From NCBI RefSeq assembly GCF_019218295.1, contig NZ_JAHUZF010000003.1, positions 372,001 through 436,000 on the forward strand: a DNA stretch of 64,000 nt, written 5' to 3'. The notes beneath the pieces were generated by a model. That model had not been told where the DNA came from, ran no database searches, and saw only the letters and a program-made list of their open reading frames with translations. How positions within the stretch are numbered: position 1 is the first letter of the stretch; the number at the start of each line of letters is the position of its first letter. The position numbers were made by a program, and so were the translations under genes. This document shows positions 33,706 through 47,506 of the stretch, piece by piece. This DNA comes from Maritimibacter sp. DP1N21-5. GTDB taxonomy: Bacteria; Pseudomonadota; Alphaproteobacteria; Rhodobacterales; Rhodobacteraceae.

Positions 33706-34599
33706 CTAGCCGAAGACGAGGTCGCGATGACAGGCGATGCCGGCAAGCGCTCCTTTCCCCACAGCGATGGACACCGAAGCCATGAAGGTCGCCGCGTCGC
33801 CGCAGGCGAAGACGCCTGGAACGGATGTGGCCTGCATTTCGTCGACGGTGATGATCTGGCCCATCGGGTTTTCTGCCATCTCGCACCCCAACTGCGCGGG
33901 GATGGGGGAGGACGGGGCAAAGGTCGTCGCGGTGAAAATGCCGTTGTAGCTCTGCGTCGAGCCGTCGCTCAGGGAGACGGTGGCGCGTCCGGTGATCGCG
34001 GTCACGGGCGTGTCGCGGATCGTGACCTCGCGCCGCTCCAGATCGGCGCGCATCGCCTCGTCCAGAGGAACGAGACCCTGGGTCAGGAAGTCGACCTGTC
34101 CCCATTCCGCCAGCAACTGGGCCTGATGCTCGGACCCGGGCCCGGTGCCGATGACCGCGATCGGTCCTTGGGCGCACTCGTAACCGTGGCAATAAGGGCA
34201 GGCGGCGACGGTGTCGCCCCAGCGCTCGGCAAGGCCGGGGATGTCGGGAAGGATGTCACGCACCCCGGTCGCGAGGATGAGCTTGGCCGATGTCACGCGG
34301 GTCTCGTCATGAAGGGTGATTTCGAAACCGGTCTCGGTTTGACGGGCATCTATGGCGGTGTCGTCTTTCCAGGTGAGCGTCGGATAGGCATGAAGGTCCG
34401 CACGGGCCGCGGTGGCGAGTGCGGCTGGATCCACACCGTCCTGCGTGATGAAGCCGTGCGAATGCGGCACGGTCCTGTTTCGGCGTTCGCCCGCGTCGAT
34501 GACGCACACGCGGCGGTGCGCACGGAGGAGCTGGAGGGCGGCGGCGCAGCCGGAGTAGCTGCCGCCAATGACGATCACATCGTGATGGGTCTGGTCCAT
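33706..34599 (-). CDS. Thioredoxin-reductase-like FAD/NAD(P) oxidoreductase
   Basis: A 297-residue flavoprotein. The FAD-binding motif is VIVIGGSYSGCAAALQLL at the N-terminus, the redox-active pair is ACPYCHGYE, NADPH binding uses VIGTGPGSEHQAQLL, and VPGVFACGDAA ends the FAD site. It should reduce a disulfide substrate, but the helical contacts for thioredoxin were not checked. AAAGGACC lies before the ATG at 34599. It follows an Rrf2-type gene by about 110 bases on the same strand, so it is probably the target of that regulator. Confidence 0.85.
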   Translation of the reverse strand: MDQTHHDVIVIGGSYSGCAAALQLLRAHRRVCVIDAGERRNRTVPHSHGFITQDGVDPAALATAARADLHAYPTLTWKDDTAIDARQTETGFEITLHDETRVTSAKLILATGVRDILPDIPGLAERWGDTVAACPYCHGYECAQGPIAVIGTGPGSEHQAQLLAEWGQVDFLTQGLVPLDEAMRADLERREVTIRDTPVTAITGRATVSLSDGSTQSYNGIFTATTFAPSSPIPAQLGCEMAENPMGQIITVDEMQATSVPGVFACGDAATFMASVSIAVGKGALAGIACHRDLVFG

Positions 34600-34707
34600 G
34601 GAGATAGGTCCTTTCGGCAAGATTAGAGGTGCGGGGCGTGACAGGCACGCTCCGGTGATCTTGGTCATGATGCGGTTGAACGTGGCCCGGGGCCGGTGCT
34701 CGCGTGT

Positions 34708-35163
34708 CTAGCTTGGGCCGTCCCGGTGGGCTGCGAAGGCAAGGCCGTCGTCGTTTTCGAAGTCCGACAGCAGGTTCGCCAGCGTGATATCTTCGAGCCG
34801 CGCGAGGAGCAGCGTCTCGGCCTCTGCCATCGCGCTGGTAAGGCGCCGGTTCACCGCCGCCTCGACAAGGCAGTCAGGCGCTTCCGACTTCACCCCGATC
34901 GCAAAAACCGCAGGCTCGCCCAGCACCTCGTGAAGGCGGCGCAACGTCACGACGGTCGGGTCACTGGACAGCACCCAGCCTCCCCCCGGACCCTTCGCCG
35001 AAGAGACAAGGCCCGCCTCTCGCAAGAGACCCATCGTGCGGCGCACGACGACGGGGTTCGTGTCCATCCAGCCTGCGAGCTGGTCGGACGTGATGGTTCT
35101 GTCGGCTTGCGCCATGTGGAGCAGGGCGTGGAGCACCCAGGAAAGTCGGCTGTCGCGTTTCAT
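34708..35163 (-). CDS. Rrf2-family transcriptional regulator
   Basis: A 151-residue regulator with a winged helix (SRLSWVLHALLHMAQADRTITSDQLAGWM, then NPVVVRRTMGLLREAGLV) and SSAKGPGGGWVLSSDP, the Rrf2 wing. Iron-sulfur members such as IscR carry three cysteines; here only one is seen (APDCLVEAA), so redox or small-molecule sensing without a cluster is more likely, as in YwnA-type members. A large palindrome abuts its start codon, which suggests self-repression and control of the oxidoreductase downstream. Confidence 0.88.
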   Translation of the reverse strand: MKRDSRLSWVLHALLHMAQADRTITSDQLAGWMDTNPVVVRRTMGLLREAGLVSSAKGPGGGWVLSSDPTVVTLRRLHEVLGEPAVFAIGVKSEAPDCLVEAAVNRRLTSAMAEAETLLLARLEDITLANLLSDFENDDGLAFAAHRDGPS

Positions 35164-35197
35164 GTAACTTCGTATATTACGTAATTCATGAAGTTAC
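35164..35197 (-). promoter_or_regulatory. 34-bp nested palindrome, candidate Rrf2 operator
   Basis: GTAACTTC (35164-35171) and GAAGTTAC (35190-35197) are perfect arms, and ATTACGTAAT (35176-35185) is a palindrome on the same centre. It lies directly before the Rrf2-type start at 35163, so the operator would overlap both the promoter -10 and the start site. This region is much richer in A and T than its surroundings. Confidence 0.7.
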
Positions 35198-35461
35198 AAT
35201 ACCCGTCCGGGAATTTGTCAGGTCTCGATGGGTCAGCTAAGGCTTGCTCAAATGGCCAACCTCAGGCATATTCGCTCTTGGAACTCCCCAACATTGGCGT
35301 TAGGAAGCCCCTTGCGTGGACAGCGTGCGATTCGTCGTGCGCTTTTTGCGTTTCGTCCGAGACGGTGGGTGGCTCCCTCAACAAGAGCGATAAATCCTGC
35401 CTGAGACGGGAAAAGACCAGATTTCTTCGGGCCGCTTCGGCGCCTCGGGTGATCTTGGACG
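35198..35461. other. Gap upstream of the rplJ leader, candidate promoter
   Basis: No credible gene lies here; an open frame across 35188-35616 overlaps rplJ and has no codon bias. TTGGAA (35278-35283) and TAGGAA (35301-35306) are 17 bases apart and could be the rplJL promoter, with a leader of about 230 bases. Another TTGCTC at 35244 is weaker. Confidence 0.35.
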
Positions 35462-35546
35462 GACCCGTAAGGACCCGATCATCGGGTGCTTCGTACCCGG
35501 TGCAATATGAGCCGGAGGGTTACACCTCCTACCTTGGAGTAAAACT
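35462..35546 (+). promoter_or_regulatory. rplJ leader with mutually exclusive hairpins
   Basis: ACCCGAT-c-ATCGGGT (35473-35487) can fold, but CGGGT (35483-35487) can instead pair with ACCCG (35495-35499). Further on, GGAGG (35514-35518) pairs with CCTCC (35525-35529), and that same CCTCC could mask the GGAG ribosome site of rplJ (35536-35539). In other bacteria L10-(L12)4 binds this leader and represses rplJL. I infer the same here. Confidence 0.6.
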
Positions 35547-36059
35547 GTGGATAGAGCCCAGAAAGAGAAAGTGGTCGATGAACTCGGCCAAATCTTCGAA
35601 AGCTCTGGCGTCGTAGTGGTTGCCCGCTACGAAGGTCTCACGGTTGCTGAAATGCAGGACCTGCGCGGCGCGATGCGCGAAGCGGGCGGGTCGGTGCGTG
35701 TTGCCAAGAACAGGCTCGCCAAGATCGCTCTTGAAGGCAAACCGGCGGCTTCCATCGTCGATTACCTGAAGGGCATGACCGTTCTCGCCTTTTCCGAAGA
35801 CCCTGTGGCTGCGGCCAAGGTCATGGATAAGTACGCCAAAGATAACGAGAAACTCGTTATCCTCGGTGGTGCCATGGGTGAAAACGCTCTGGATCCGGCC
35901 GGTGTGGCCGCGGTCGCCAAGATGCCGTCGCGTGAGGAGCTTATCGCTTCGATCGTGTCCTGCATCGGCGCGCCCGCTGCGAACATTGCCGGGGCCATTG
36001 GCGCTCCTGCCTCGAACATCGCGTCCATCCTCACGACCATCGAGGAAAAGGCTGCGTAA
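35547..36059 (+). CDS. rplJ: 50S ribosomal protein L10
   Basis: A 170-residue protein that anchors L7/L12 dimers on the large subunit. The opening [38 protein letters not shown] and [14 protein letters not shown] are typical, and the C-terminal helix that holds L12 follows. It starts with GTG at 35547, seven bases after GGAG. A long structured leader precedes it. The gap to rplL is 71 bases. Confidence 0.97.
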   Translation: MDRAQKEKVVDELGQIFESSGVVVVARYEGLTVAEMQDLRGAMREAGGSVRVAKNRLAKIALEGKPAASIVDYLKGMTVLAFSEDPVAAAKVMDKYAKDNEKLVILGGAMGENALDPAGVAAVAKMPSREELIASIVSCIGAPAANIAGAIGAPASNIASILTTIEEKAA

Positions 36060-36130
36060 GCAATCAAGAGACCTTCGTCGCGTTGCAATATCGACGTTGG
36101 AACACATCTTAAACGAACGGAAACAGTACA

Positions 36131-36508
36131 ATGGCTGATCTGAAGAAACTTGCTGAAGAGATCGTGGGTCTGACCCTTCTCGAAGCCCAGGAACTGAAAA
36201 CCATCCTGAAAGACGAATACGGCATCGAGCCCGCTGCTGGCGGCGCTGTGATGATGGCAGGCCCGGCTGGCGACGCTGGCGCGGCTGCTGCTGAAGAGAA
36301 AACCGAATTCGACGTGGTTCTCAAGAACGCTGGCGGCAACAAAATCGCCGTCATCAAAGAAGTTCGCGGCATCACCGGTCTTGGCCTCAAAGAAGCCAAA
36401 GACCTCGTCGAAGCCGGCGGCAAGATCAAAGAAGGTGTCGACAAGGCCGAAGCCGAAGACATCAAAGGCAAGCTGGAAGCAGCTGGCGCCGAAGTCGAGC
36501 TGGCCTGA
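36131..36508 (+). CDS. rplL: 50S ribosomal protein L7/L12
   Basis: A 125-residue stalk protein that recruits translation factors. An N-terminal dimerisation part ([23 protein letters not shown]) leads to an Ala/Gly hinge ([15 protein letters not shown]) and the C-terminal factor-binding domain ([27 protein letters not shown]). The length is normal. It is needed in several copies per ribosome, so expression above that of rpoB is expected; the structured gap that follows may do this. Confidence 0.98.
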   Translation: MADLKKLAEEIVGLTLLEAQELKTILKDEYGIEPAAGGAVMMAGPAGDAGAAAAEEKTEFDVVLKNAGGNKIAVIKEVRGITGLGLKEAKDLVEAGGKIKEGVDKAEAEDIKGKLEAAGAEVELA

Positions 36509-36519
36509 TCGGCCCGCTC

Positions 36520-36620
36520 CGTCGGGGTCGCACCCGACGCGCATTCAAGGCTGGGTCCGGAGAAATCCGGGTCCAGCCGAACCTGTCTTGGCAAGGGCCT
36601 GATCGAAGACCCTTCCCAAG
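36520..36620 (+). promoter_or_regulatory. Three hairpins between rplL and rpoB
   Basis: CGTCGGG/CCCGACG (36520-36539) is followed by a 13-bp stem with a GAAA tetraloop (36549-36578, two G-T pairs) and an 11-bp stem with one mismatch (36587-36620). No T run is seen. In E. coli this gap holds an attenuator and an RNase III site that set rpoB below rplL; a like role is probable. The rest of the gap to 36752 shows no gene. Confidence 0.6.
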
Positions 36621-36752
36621 GCGCGGTTCAAGGATCGGGAAGAGACCTGTGGGAAGGCCTCTGGTATGGATCCGAACCCCCGTTTCGAACGGCGCGCAGG
36701 CCGATGCCCCGACGGCGATGCGTGTCAGTGAGAAAAGAAAGGTGCTCACCTT

Positions 36753-40892
<4,140 letters not shown>

Positions 40893-40943
40893 GGCGCGCG
40901 CCTCACACCCTCACCCCACTGATCCAGATTTGAGGAAATCCAA

Positions 40944-43900
40944 ATGAACCAGGAACTGACCACCAACCCGTTCAATCCGCTGGCCACCCAGAAGATCTTT
41001 GACGAAATCAAGGTCTCTCTGGCGTCGCCCGAGCGGATCCTGTCGTGGTCCTACGGCGAGATCAAGAAGCCGGAAACCATCAACTACCGGACCTTCAAGC
41101 CCGAGCGCGACGGCCTGTTCTGCGCCCGTATCTTCGGGCCGATCAAGGACTACGAATGCCTCTGCGGCAAATACAAGCGCATGAAGTATCGCGGCGTCGT
41201 CTGCGAAAAATGCGGTGTCGAAGTGACGCTCCAGAAGGTGCGCCGCGAACGGATGGGCCACATCGAACTGGCCGCTCCCGTCGCGCACATCTGGTTCCTG
41301 AAGTCGCTCCCCTCCCGGATCGGCCTCATGCTCGACATGACGCTGCGTGACCTCGAGCGGATTCTCTACTTCGAAAACTACGTCGTGATCGAGCCGGGTC
41401 TGACCGACCTGCAATACGGCCAGCTCATGACCGAAGAGGAATTCCTCGACGCGCAGGACACCTTCGGGATGGACGCCTTCACCGCGAACATCGGCGCCGA
41501 AGCGATCCGCGAAATGCTGTCCATGATCGACCTCGAAGCCGAGGCCGAGCAACTGCGCGCGGACCTCGCCGAGGCGACTGGCGAACTGAAGCCGAAGAAG
41601 ATCATCAAGCGTCTCAAGGTCGTGGAGAGCTTCATCGAATCCGGCAACCGCCCGGAGTGGATGATCCTGACCGTCATCCCGGTCATCCCGCCGGAACTGC
41701 GCCCGCTGGTGCCGCTCGACGGTGGCCGTTTCGCGACCTCGGACCTCAACGACCTCTACCGTCGCGTGATCAACCGGAACAACCGCCTGAAGCGCCTGAT
41801 CGAGCTTCGCGCGCCGGACATCATCGTCCGGAACGAAAAGCGGATGCTTCAGGAATCGGTCGACGCGCTCTTTGACAACGGTCGTCGTGGCCGCGTCATC
41901 ACCGGGGCTAACAAGCGCCCGCTGAAGTCGCTTTCCGACATGCTCAAGGGCAAGCAGGGCCGGTTCCGTCAGAACCTTCTCGGCAAGCGCGTCGACTTTT
42001 CGGGCCGTTCGGTCATCGTGACCGGCCCCGAGCTCAAGCTGCACCAGTGTGGCCTGCCCAAGAAGATGGCGCTCGAGCTCTTCAAGCCCTTCATCTACTC
42101 GCGGCTGGAGGCCAAGGGCCTGTCGAGCACCGTGAAGCAGGCGAAGAAGCTGGTCGAAAAAGAACGTCCCGAGGTCTGGGACATCCTCGACGAGGTCATC
42201 CGCGAGCACCCGGTTCTCCTGAACCGTGCGCCCACGCTGCACCGTCTGGGCATTCAGGCCTTCGAGCCGGTTCTCATCGAAGGCAAGGCGATCCAGCTGC
42301 ACCCGCTCGTCTGTTCGGCGTTCAACGCCGACTTCGACGGTGACCAGATGGCCGTCCACGTGCCGCTTTCGCTGGAAGCCCAGCTCGAAGCGCGCGTGCT
42401 CATGATGTCGACCAACAACGTTCTGTCGCCCGCCAACGGCGCGCCGATCATCGTTCCATCGCAGGACATGATCCTTGGCCTCTATTACATCACGATGGAG
42501 CGTCAGGGCATGAAGGGCGAAGGCATGGTCTTTGCCGACGTGGAAGAAGTCCAGCACGCGCTGGACGCCGGCGAAGTGCACCTGCACTCCAAGGTGAAAG
42601 CCCGGATCAAGCAGATCGACGAGACCGGACAAGAGGTCTACCAGCGGTTCGACACCACGCCGGGCCGGATCCTTCTGGGCAACCTCCTGCCGCTCAACGC
42701 GAAAGCGCCCTTCGAGCTGGTGAACCGTCTTCTGCGGAAGAAAGAGGTGCAGCAGGTCATCGACACCGTCTACCGTTATTGCGGTCAGAAAGAGTCGGTC
42801 ATCTTCTGTGATCAGATCATGTCGATGGGCTTCAAGGAAGCGTTCAAGGCGGGCATCTCGTTCGGCAAGGACGACATGGTCATCCCTGACACCAAGTGGA
42901 CCATCGTTGACGCCGTGCGCGACCAGGTGAAAGAGTTCGAACAGCAGTACATGGACGGCCTCATCACCCTTGGCGAGAAATACAACAAGGTGGTCGATGC
43001 CTGGTCCAAATGTTCGGATCAGGTCGCCGACGCGATGATGGGCGAAATCTCGGCCGTGCGTTACGACGACGCGGGCGCCGAGAAGGAACCCAACTCTGTC
43101 TACATGATGTCGCACTCCGGTGCGCGGGGGTCGCCCGCGCAGATGAAACAGCTTGGCGGTATGCGCGGCCTCATGGCCAAGCCGTCGGGCGAGATCATCG
43201 AAACGCCGATCATCTCGAACTTCAAAGAGGGCCTGACGGTGCTCGAGTACTTCAACTCGACCCACGGCGCGCGCAAGGGTCTGGCCGATACTGCGCTCAA
43301 GACCGCGAACTCGGGGTATCTGACCCGTCGTCTCGTGGACGTGGCGCAGGACTGCATTGTGCGCTCGCGTGACTGCGGCACCGAAAACGCGATCACCGCT
43401 TCTGCGGCCGTGAACGATGGTGAAGTAGTGGCGAGCCTTGGCGAGCGTATCCTTGGACGCGTCTCGGCGGACGACGTCACCCATCCGGCGACGGGTGAGG
43501 TGCTGGTCGCCAAGAACGAGCTCATCGACGAGCGCAAGGCCGACCTCATCGAGGAATCTGGCGTTGCTTCCATGCGGATCCGGTCGCCCCTGACCTGTGA
43601 AGCGGACGAAGGCGTCTGCGCGGCCTGCTATGGCCGGGACCTTGCACGCGGCACCATGGTGAACGTTGGCGAAGCCGTCGGCATCATCGCGGCGCAGTCG
43701 ATCGGTGAACCGGGCACCCAGCTCACCATGCGGACCTTCCACATCGGCGGCATCGCCCAGGGTGGTCAGCAGTCGTTCCAGGAAGCCGGCCAGGAAGGCG
43801 TGATCGAATTCCGCAATCCGAACCTGCTCAACAACGCGAACGGCGAAGCCATCGTCATGGGCCGCAACATGCAGATCGCCATCATGGACGCCAATGGCGT

Positions 43901-45209
43901 CGAGCGGGCGAGCTACAAGCCGGGGTACGGCTCCAAGGTCTTCGTGAAGGACAAGGCGACCATCAAGCGGGGCGACAAGCTCTTCGAATGGGACCCCTAT
44001 ACCCTTCCGATCATCGCGGAAGCCGCGGGGACGATCAAATTCGCCGACCTCATCGCGGGCATCTCCGTGCGCGACGAGACCGACGATGCGACCGGCATGA
44101 CTCAGAAGATCGTGACCGACTGGCGCACTGCGCCCAAGGGCTCGGACCTGAAACCCGAACTCATCCTCGTGGGTGAAGACGGCGAACCGGTGCGCAACGA
44201 TCAGGGCAACCCGATCACCTACACGATGTCCGTGGACGCCATCCTGTCGATCGAAGACGGGTCCGACGTTCTGGCCGGCGACGTCATCGCGCGGATCCCG
44301 CGTGAAGGCGCCAAGACCAAGGACATCACCGGTGGTCTGCCGCGTGTGGCCGAACTCTTCGAAGCCCGCCGTCCGAAGGATCACGCGATCATCGCCGAAG
44401 TCGATGGCTACGTGCGCTTCGGCAAGGACTACAAGAACAAGCGCCGCATCACGATCGAACCGTCTGACGAAAGCCTCGAGCCCGTCGAATACATGGTGCC
44501 GAAAGGCAAGCACATCCCGGTGGCTGAAGGCGACTTCATCCAGAAGGGTGAGTACATCATGGACGGCAACCCGGCGCCGCACGACATCCTGGCCATCATG
44601 GGCGTCGAAGCGCTCGCAGATTACATGATCGACGAGGTGCAGGACGTCTACCGGCTCCAGGGCGTGAAGATCAACGACAAGCACATTGAGGTGATCGTTC
44701 GCCAGATGCTGCAGAAGTGGGAGATCACGGACTCGGGCGACACGACGCTCCTCAAGGGCGAACATGTCGACAAGGTCGAGTTCGACGAAGCCAACGAGAA
44801 GGCTGAAGCCCGTGGCAAACGCCCGGCCGAAGGCCAGCCGATCCTGCTCGGGATCACCAAGGCGTCGCTGCAAACCCGCAGCTTCATCTCTGCGGCGTCC
44901 TTCCAGGAGACCACCCGCGTCCTCACCGAGGCATCGGTGCAGGGCAAGCGCGACAAGCTCGTGGGTCTCAAGGAAAACGTCATCGTGGGCCGTCTGATCC
45001 CGGCGGGCACCGGCGGGGCCACCATGAAGGTGCGCTCCATCGCGCAAGAGCGGGACCGCAAGGTCATCGACGAGGCGCGGGCCGAGGCGGAAGCCGCGGC
45101 GGCGCTCGCCGCGCCCTCCGAAGACGCCTTCTCGGCCTTTGGCGAGGATGCAGCCGACGAGGATACGCTGGTCGATCTGCCGGAAACCGGCGGCGACGAG
45201 CAGCCCTGA
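40944..45209 (+). CDS. rpoC: DNA-directed RNA polymerase subunit beta'
   Basis: A 1421-residue catalytic subunit. The active-site aspartates D463, D465 and D467 are in NADFDGDQM. The N-terminal zinc ribbon uses C72, C74, C87 and C90; a second set of cysteines is in RSRDCGTE and [15 protein letters not shown]. The trigger-loop region [21 protein letters not shown] is intact. The C-terminal tail is acidic and Ala-rich. A strong terminator follows, closing the rplJ-rplL-rpoB-rpoC block. Confidence 0.99.
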   Translation: MNQELTTNPFNPLATQKIFDEIKVSLASPERILSWSYGEIKKPETINYRTFKPERDGLFCARIFGPIKDYECLCGKYKRMKYRGVVCEKCGVEVTLQKVRRERMGHIELAAPVAHIWFLKSLPSRIGLMLDMTLRDLERILYFENYVVIEPGLTDLQYGQLMTEEEFLDAQDTFGMDAFTANIGAEAIREMLSMIDLEAEAEQLRADLAEATGELKPKKIIKRLKVVESFIESGNRPEWMILTVIPVIPPELRPLVPLDGGRFATSDLNDLYRRVINRNNRLKRLIELRAPDIIVRNEKRMLQESVDALFDNGRRGRVITGANKRPLKSLSDMLKGKQGRFRQNLLGKRVDFSGRSVIVTGPELKLHQCGLPKKMALELFKPFIYSRLEAKGLSSTVKQAKKLVEKERPEVWDILDEVIREHPVLLNRAPTLHRLGIQAFEPVLIEGKAIQLHPLVCSAFNADFDGDQMAVHVPLSLEAQLEARVLMMSTNNVLSPANGAPIIVPSQDMILGLYYITMERQGMKGEGMVFADVEEVQHALDAGEVHLHSKVKARIKQIDETGQEVYQRFDTTPGRILLGNLLPLNAKAPFELVNRLLRKKEVQQVIDTVYRYCGQKESVIFCDQIMSMGFKEAFKAGISFGKDDMVIPDTKWTIVDAVRDQVKEFEQQYMDGLITLGEKYNKVVDAWSKCSDQVADAMMGEISAVRYDDAGAEKEPNSVYMMSHSGARGSPAQMKQLGGMRGLMAKPSGEIIETPIISNFKEGLTVLEYFNSTHGARKGLADTALKTANSGYLTRRLVDVAQDCIVRSRDCGTENAITASAAVNDGEVVASLGERILGRVSADDVTHPATGEVLVAKNELIDERKADLIEESGVASMRIRSPLTCEADEGVCAACYGRDLARGTMVNVGEAVGIIAAQSIGEPGTQLTMRTFHIGGIAQGGQQSFQEAGQEGVIEFRNPNLLNNANGEAIVMGRNMQIAIMDANGVERASYKPGYGSKVFVKDKATIKRGDKLFEWDPYTLPIIAEAAGTIKFADLIAGISVRDETDDATGMTQKIVTDWRTAPKGSDLKPELILVGEDGEPVRNDQGNPITYTMSVDAILSIEDGSDVLAGDVIARIPREGAKTKDITGGLPRVAELFEARRPKDHAIIAEVDGYVRFGKDYKNKRRITIEPSDESLEPVEYMVPKGKHIPVAEGDFIQKGEYIMDGNPAPHDILAIMGVEALADYMIDEVQDVYRLQGVKINDKHIEVIVRQMLQKWEITDSGDTTLLKGEHVDKVEFDEANEKAEARGKRPAEGQPILLGITKASLQTRSFISAASFQETTRVLTEASVQGKRDKLVGLKENVIVGRLIPAGTGGATMKVRSIAQERDRKVIDEARAEAEAAAALAAPSEDAFSAFGEDAADEDTLVDLPETGGDEQP

Positions 45210-45230
45210 TCGGTTGTGATATGAGATCGG

Positions 45231-45265
45231 AAAGGCCCTGCGATCCGCGGGGCCTTTTCTTTTTG
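45231..45265 (+). terminator. Terminator after rpoC
   Basis: AAAGGCCC (45231-45238) pairs with GGGCCTTT, the stem continues to 12 bp with one G-T pair around an ATC loop, and a T-rich run follows. Confidence 0.95.
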
Positions 45266-45268
45266 GGC

Positions 45269-45724
45269 CTACCAGTTCACGTAGAAGATGAGCTTGGCGA
45301 GGATCAGGATCGCGACCACATGCAGGCTTACCGACAGGTGAACCCATTTCGACGCGCGTTCCGACAACGTGCCCCGCAGTTCCGCCCGGATCGCCAGCAC
45401 GAAGTGGACCAGCACCGAGAGGGCCAGCGCGACCTTTATCGTGAGGATCAGTGTGAACCCGACAAGCGGCGGCCAGGTGAACTCCCGAAAGTCCATGAGC
45501 GGCCAGTTCTGCCACAGGAGAAGCCCCCCCGTGATGAAGAGCACCGCCACGACCGGCGGCATGATCCAGACGGCACGCCGCATGACCGCGCTCTCGACCT
45601 GCTCGAACAGCGCCGGGCCAAGCGGCTTGCGCAATCCTCTAAGGATGAGCGTCTCGAAGAGCACCACGCCGATGAAGAGCGTGGCGCAAAGCAGGTGGGT
45701 GATGTGGAGGATCGGATAAAGCAT
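45269..45724 (-). CDS. CopD-like four-helix membrane protein
   Basis: A 151-residue inner-membrane protein with four hydrophobic helices. LYPILHITHLLCATLFIGVVLFETLIL opens it, and VHFVLAIRAELRGTLSERASKWVHLSVSLHVVAILILAK (in two helices) ends it. Histidines within the helices (HITH, HFV, HLSVSLH) resemble heme-b or copper ligands of CopD/DUF2269-like proteins, so electron transfer or metal handling is possible but not shown. I chose the ATG at 45724, the start of the first helix. It is convergent with rpoC. Confidence 0.65.
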   Translation of the reverse strand: MLYPILHITHLLCATLFIGVVLFETLILRGLRKPLGPALFEQVESAVMRRAVWIMPPVVAVLFITGGLLLWQNWPLMDFREFTWPPLVGFTLILTIKVALALSVLVHFVLAIRAELRGTLSERASKWVHLSVSLHVVAILILAKLIFYVNW

Positions 45725-45842
45725 GTCTCTGGGTCTGCCCTGTCTTTGGCCCGGTCCGTGACGGACCTGCCGCTGTTCAACTTGCCGCAATGTGCGAGGG
45801 TTGCAAGGGACGGCGCACCGGCTGCGACGCCGTCGCCGCCCG

Positions 45843-46895
45843 TCAACCGGCCTGCGCGGGCCGCAACGGCGCGGGGAGCTGCCTGGCGGTGTTCCGGTGG
45901 TGAGCGATGCGGGGATCCTCGGCGGGATTATGGCCGGCCTTCTCGGCTACCGTAGTGAGGAAGTCCGCACAGCACAGGTGATGAAGCCGTAGCACCCCGG
46001 GAATGTCCGTGATCCTGCGATAGACCGCGTCGAAGCGATCAGAAAAGCGGAGCGCCGAGCGGTCCTCGACCTCGTTCCAGTCGAAATTCCGAAAGAACCC
46101 GTCCGTATAGCGAGTCTCGTTCAGTCCGGCACCGGGCACGCCTCGCTTGAGCGAAAACTTCTCGACCGACTGGAGCGCGTAGTGGTTCACTTGGGCCATG
46201 TCGTGCCGCACCCGCGCGATGTCGGTGTGGTTGAGCGCGGTGCCCTCGGGCGCGTAGTCGTCCAGAGCCGATCCATCGCCAAGAGCGATCCGGTAGGGCG
46301 GTGTGCCCCATGTCCCCGGCGGGTCGCCCGCCCGTGGCCCGCCCCAGTTCTTCGGCCCATGGGCGCGCAGGAACTCCCATTGTCCCGGCCAGCGGGTAAA
46401 TGTCTTGAGCCCGGTGTTCTGGTTCACCTCCCGCGGGGCGGCCATGGTATAGCGCCGGTGGACAAGCTGGTCCTCCCAGGCCTCCTGTCCCATGGTGCCA
46501 AAGATCCGCCAGTGAAGCGCCATGGCGCAGGCGCCGACCCGCTCGACCTCCTCCGCCAGTGCTGCAACGGTGCCGTCGCCTACGTGGACCACGAGGAACT
46601 CGTCCATATCGCAGGTAAAAGCCCAGTCGGCCTCGCGGATCAGATGGTGCCTTGCCGCCTTGCGATGGGCCTGCGGTTGCGGGGGCAGGGCGGGGTCCGT
46701 CACCACCTTCTGCTGGGTGATCACTCCGAGACGTTCCAAGAGCCTCAGGAGCTGCGGCGAATGGTCGGTGCAGTCGTTGTGCATGATCAGCACATGCTCG
46801 AACCCGAGCGCCAGATACCAGGCGATCCATTCGAGGAGGAAAGGCCCCTCGTTCCGCTGGGCCCCCAGAACCGTGCTGCCGGGCAGGACCCGCAT
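45843..46895 (-). CDS. Glycosyltransferase family 2/92-like protein
   Basis: A 350-residue putative glycosyltransferase. TVLGAQRNEGPFLLEWIAWYLALGFEHVLIMHNDCTD (in pieces) and the acidic ADWAFTCDMDEFLVV motif match the GT2_4/GT92 group, whose DxD-like residues bind a metal-nucleotide sugar; the NH-rich region NHTDIARVRHD and VNHYALQSVEKFSLKRG is also typical. Acceptor and sugar are unknown. No membrane helix is seen. It lies eight bases after a secreted lipoprotein gene on the same strand. Confidence 0.75.
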   Translation of the reverse strand: MRVLPGSTVLGAQRNEGPFLLEWIAWYLALGFEHVLIMHNDCTDHSPQLLRLLERLGVITQQKVVTDPALPPQPQAHRKAARHHLIREADWAFTCDMDEFLVVHVGDGTVAALAEEVERVGACAMALHWRIFGTMGQEAWEDQLVHRRYTMAAPREVNQNTGLKTFTRWPGQWEFLRAHGPKNWGGPRAGDPPGTWGTPPYRIALGDGSALDDYAPEGTALNHTDIARVRHDMAQVNHYALQSVEKFSLKRGVPGAGLNETRYTDGFFRNFDWNEVEDRSALRFSDRFDAVYRRITDIPGVLRLHHLCCADFLTTVAEKAGHNPAEDPRIAHHRNTARQLPAPLRPAQAG

Positions 46896-46903
46896 GGCGC
46901 GCG

Positions 46904-47506
46904 TCAGTCGGTTTCCACGAGGTAGAAGTGTCCGTCGCCCATGGTGATCCCGCCGGTGGTCGTCGCCGTCCCGGTGACGGCACTGGCGCGGCCGTCGAGG
47001 TTGCGGAAAGTGCCGGCAAGGCCCGTGTTCACCGCCGACGATCCGCCCGCATGGCCCAGAGCGCCAGCCCCGGTCGCATTGAGCGCATTTCCGGTGACGT
47101 TGCCGGACAAGGCGATGGTGCCGCTCAGGTCTTGCGCCTTGGTGCCGTCATCGTTGTAGAGTGCGAAACTGTCGGCGAAGCCCGACACGTTTCCATTGTT
47201 CAGGTTCGCCACCGTCATGTTGAGCGCGCCGGTCATGAAACCCGATACGTCGCCCGTCACGTCGCCGCCAAGTCCCCCGACATAGCGGGCGGAACCGGAG
47301 TTCGGCATGATCGTCGTGGGATTTGCAGTCGACACATACTGGTAGGCCAGAAGGAAGTCGGCCTCGCCCTCGGGCGTGAGCCGCGAGGTGTCGACGCCGG
47401 GCGAGGAATCGACCAGTGCGGCGTCCTTGCCATTGAGAGGATTGTTCGCACAGGCGCCAAGCGCCAGCACGGCGGCCATCGCCGCCATCGGGAAAACGGG
47501 TTTCAT
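46904..47506 (-). CDS. Gly/Asn/Thr-rich putative surface lipoprotein
   Basis: A 200-residue protein. A signal peptide ends in the lipobox LGAC; the mature part is low in charge and rich in Gly, Asn, Thr and Ala (DVTGDVSGFMTGALNMTVANLNN), with a C-terminal GHFYLVETD. The repeating G-x-G and V-x-G pattern suggests a beta-barrel such as the C-terminal lobe of TbpB-like lipoproteins, but I am not sure of this. I chose the ATG at 47506, directly before the signal peptide. The glycosyltransferase gene follows. Confidence 0.6.
   Translation of the reverse strand: MKPVFPMAAMAAVLALGACANNPLNGKDAALVDSSPGVDTSRLTPEGEADFLLAYQYVSTANPTTIMPNSGSARYVGGLGGDVTGDVSGFMTGALNMTVANLNNGNVSGFADSFALYNDDGTKAQDLSGTIALSGNVTGNALNATGAGALGHAGGSSAVNTGLAGTFRNLDGRASAVTGTATTTGGITMGDGHFYLVETD

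Noticed and set aside
35188..35616. A 142-codon gene overlapping the start of rplJ
   Set aside because: It is out of frame with rplJ, covers the structured leader and lacks a ribosome site or family match.
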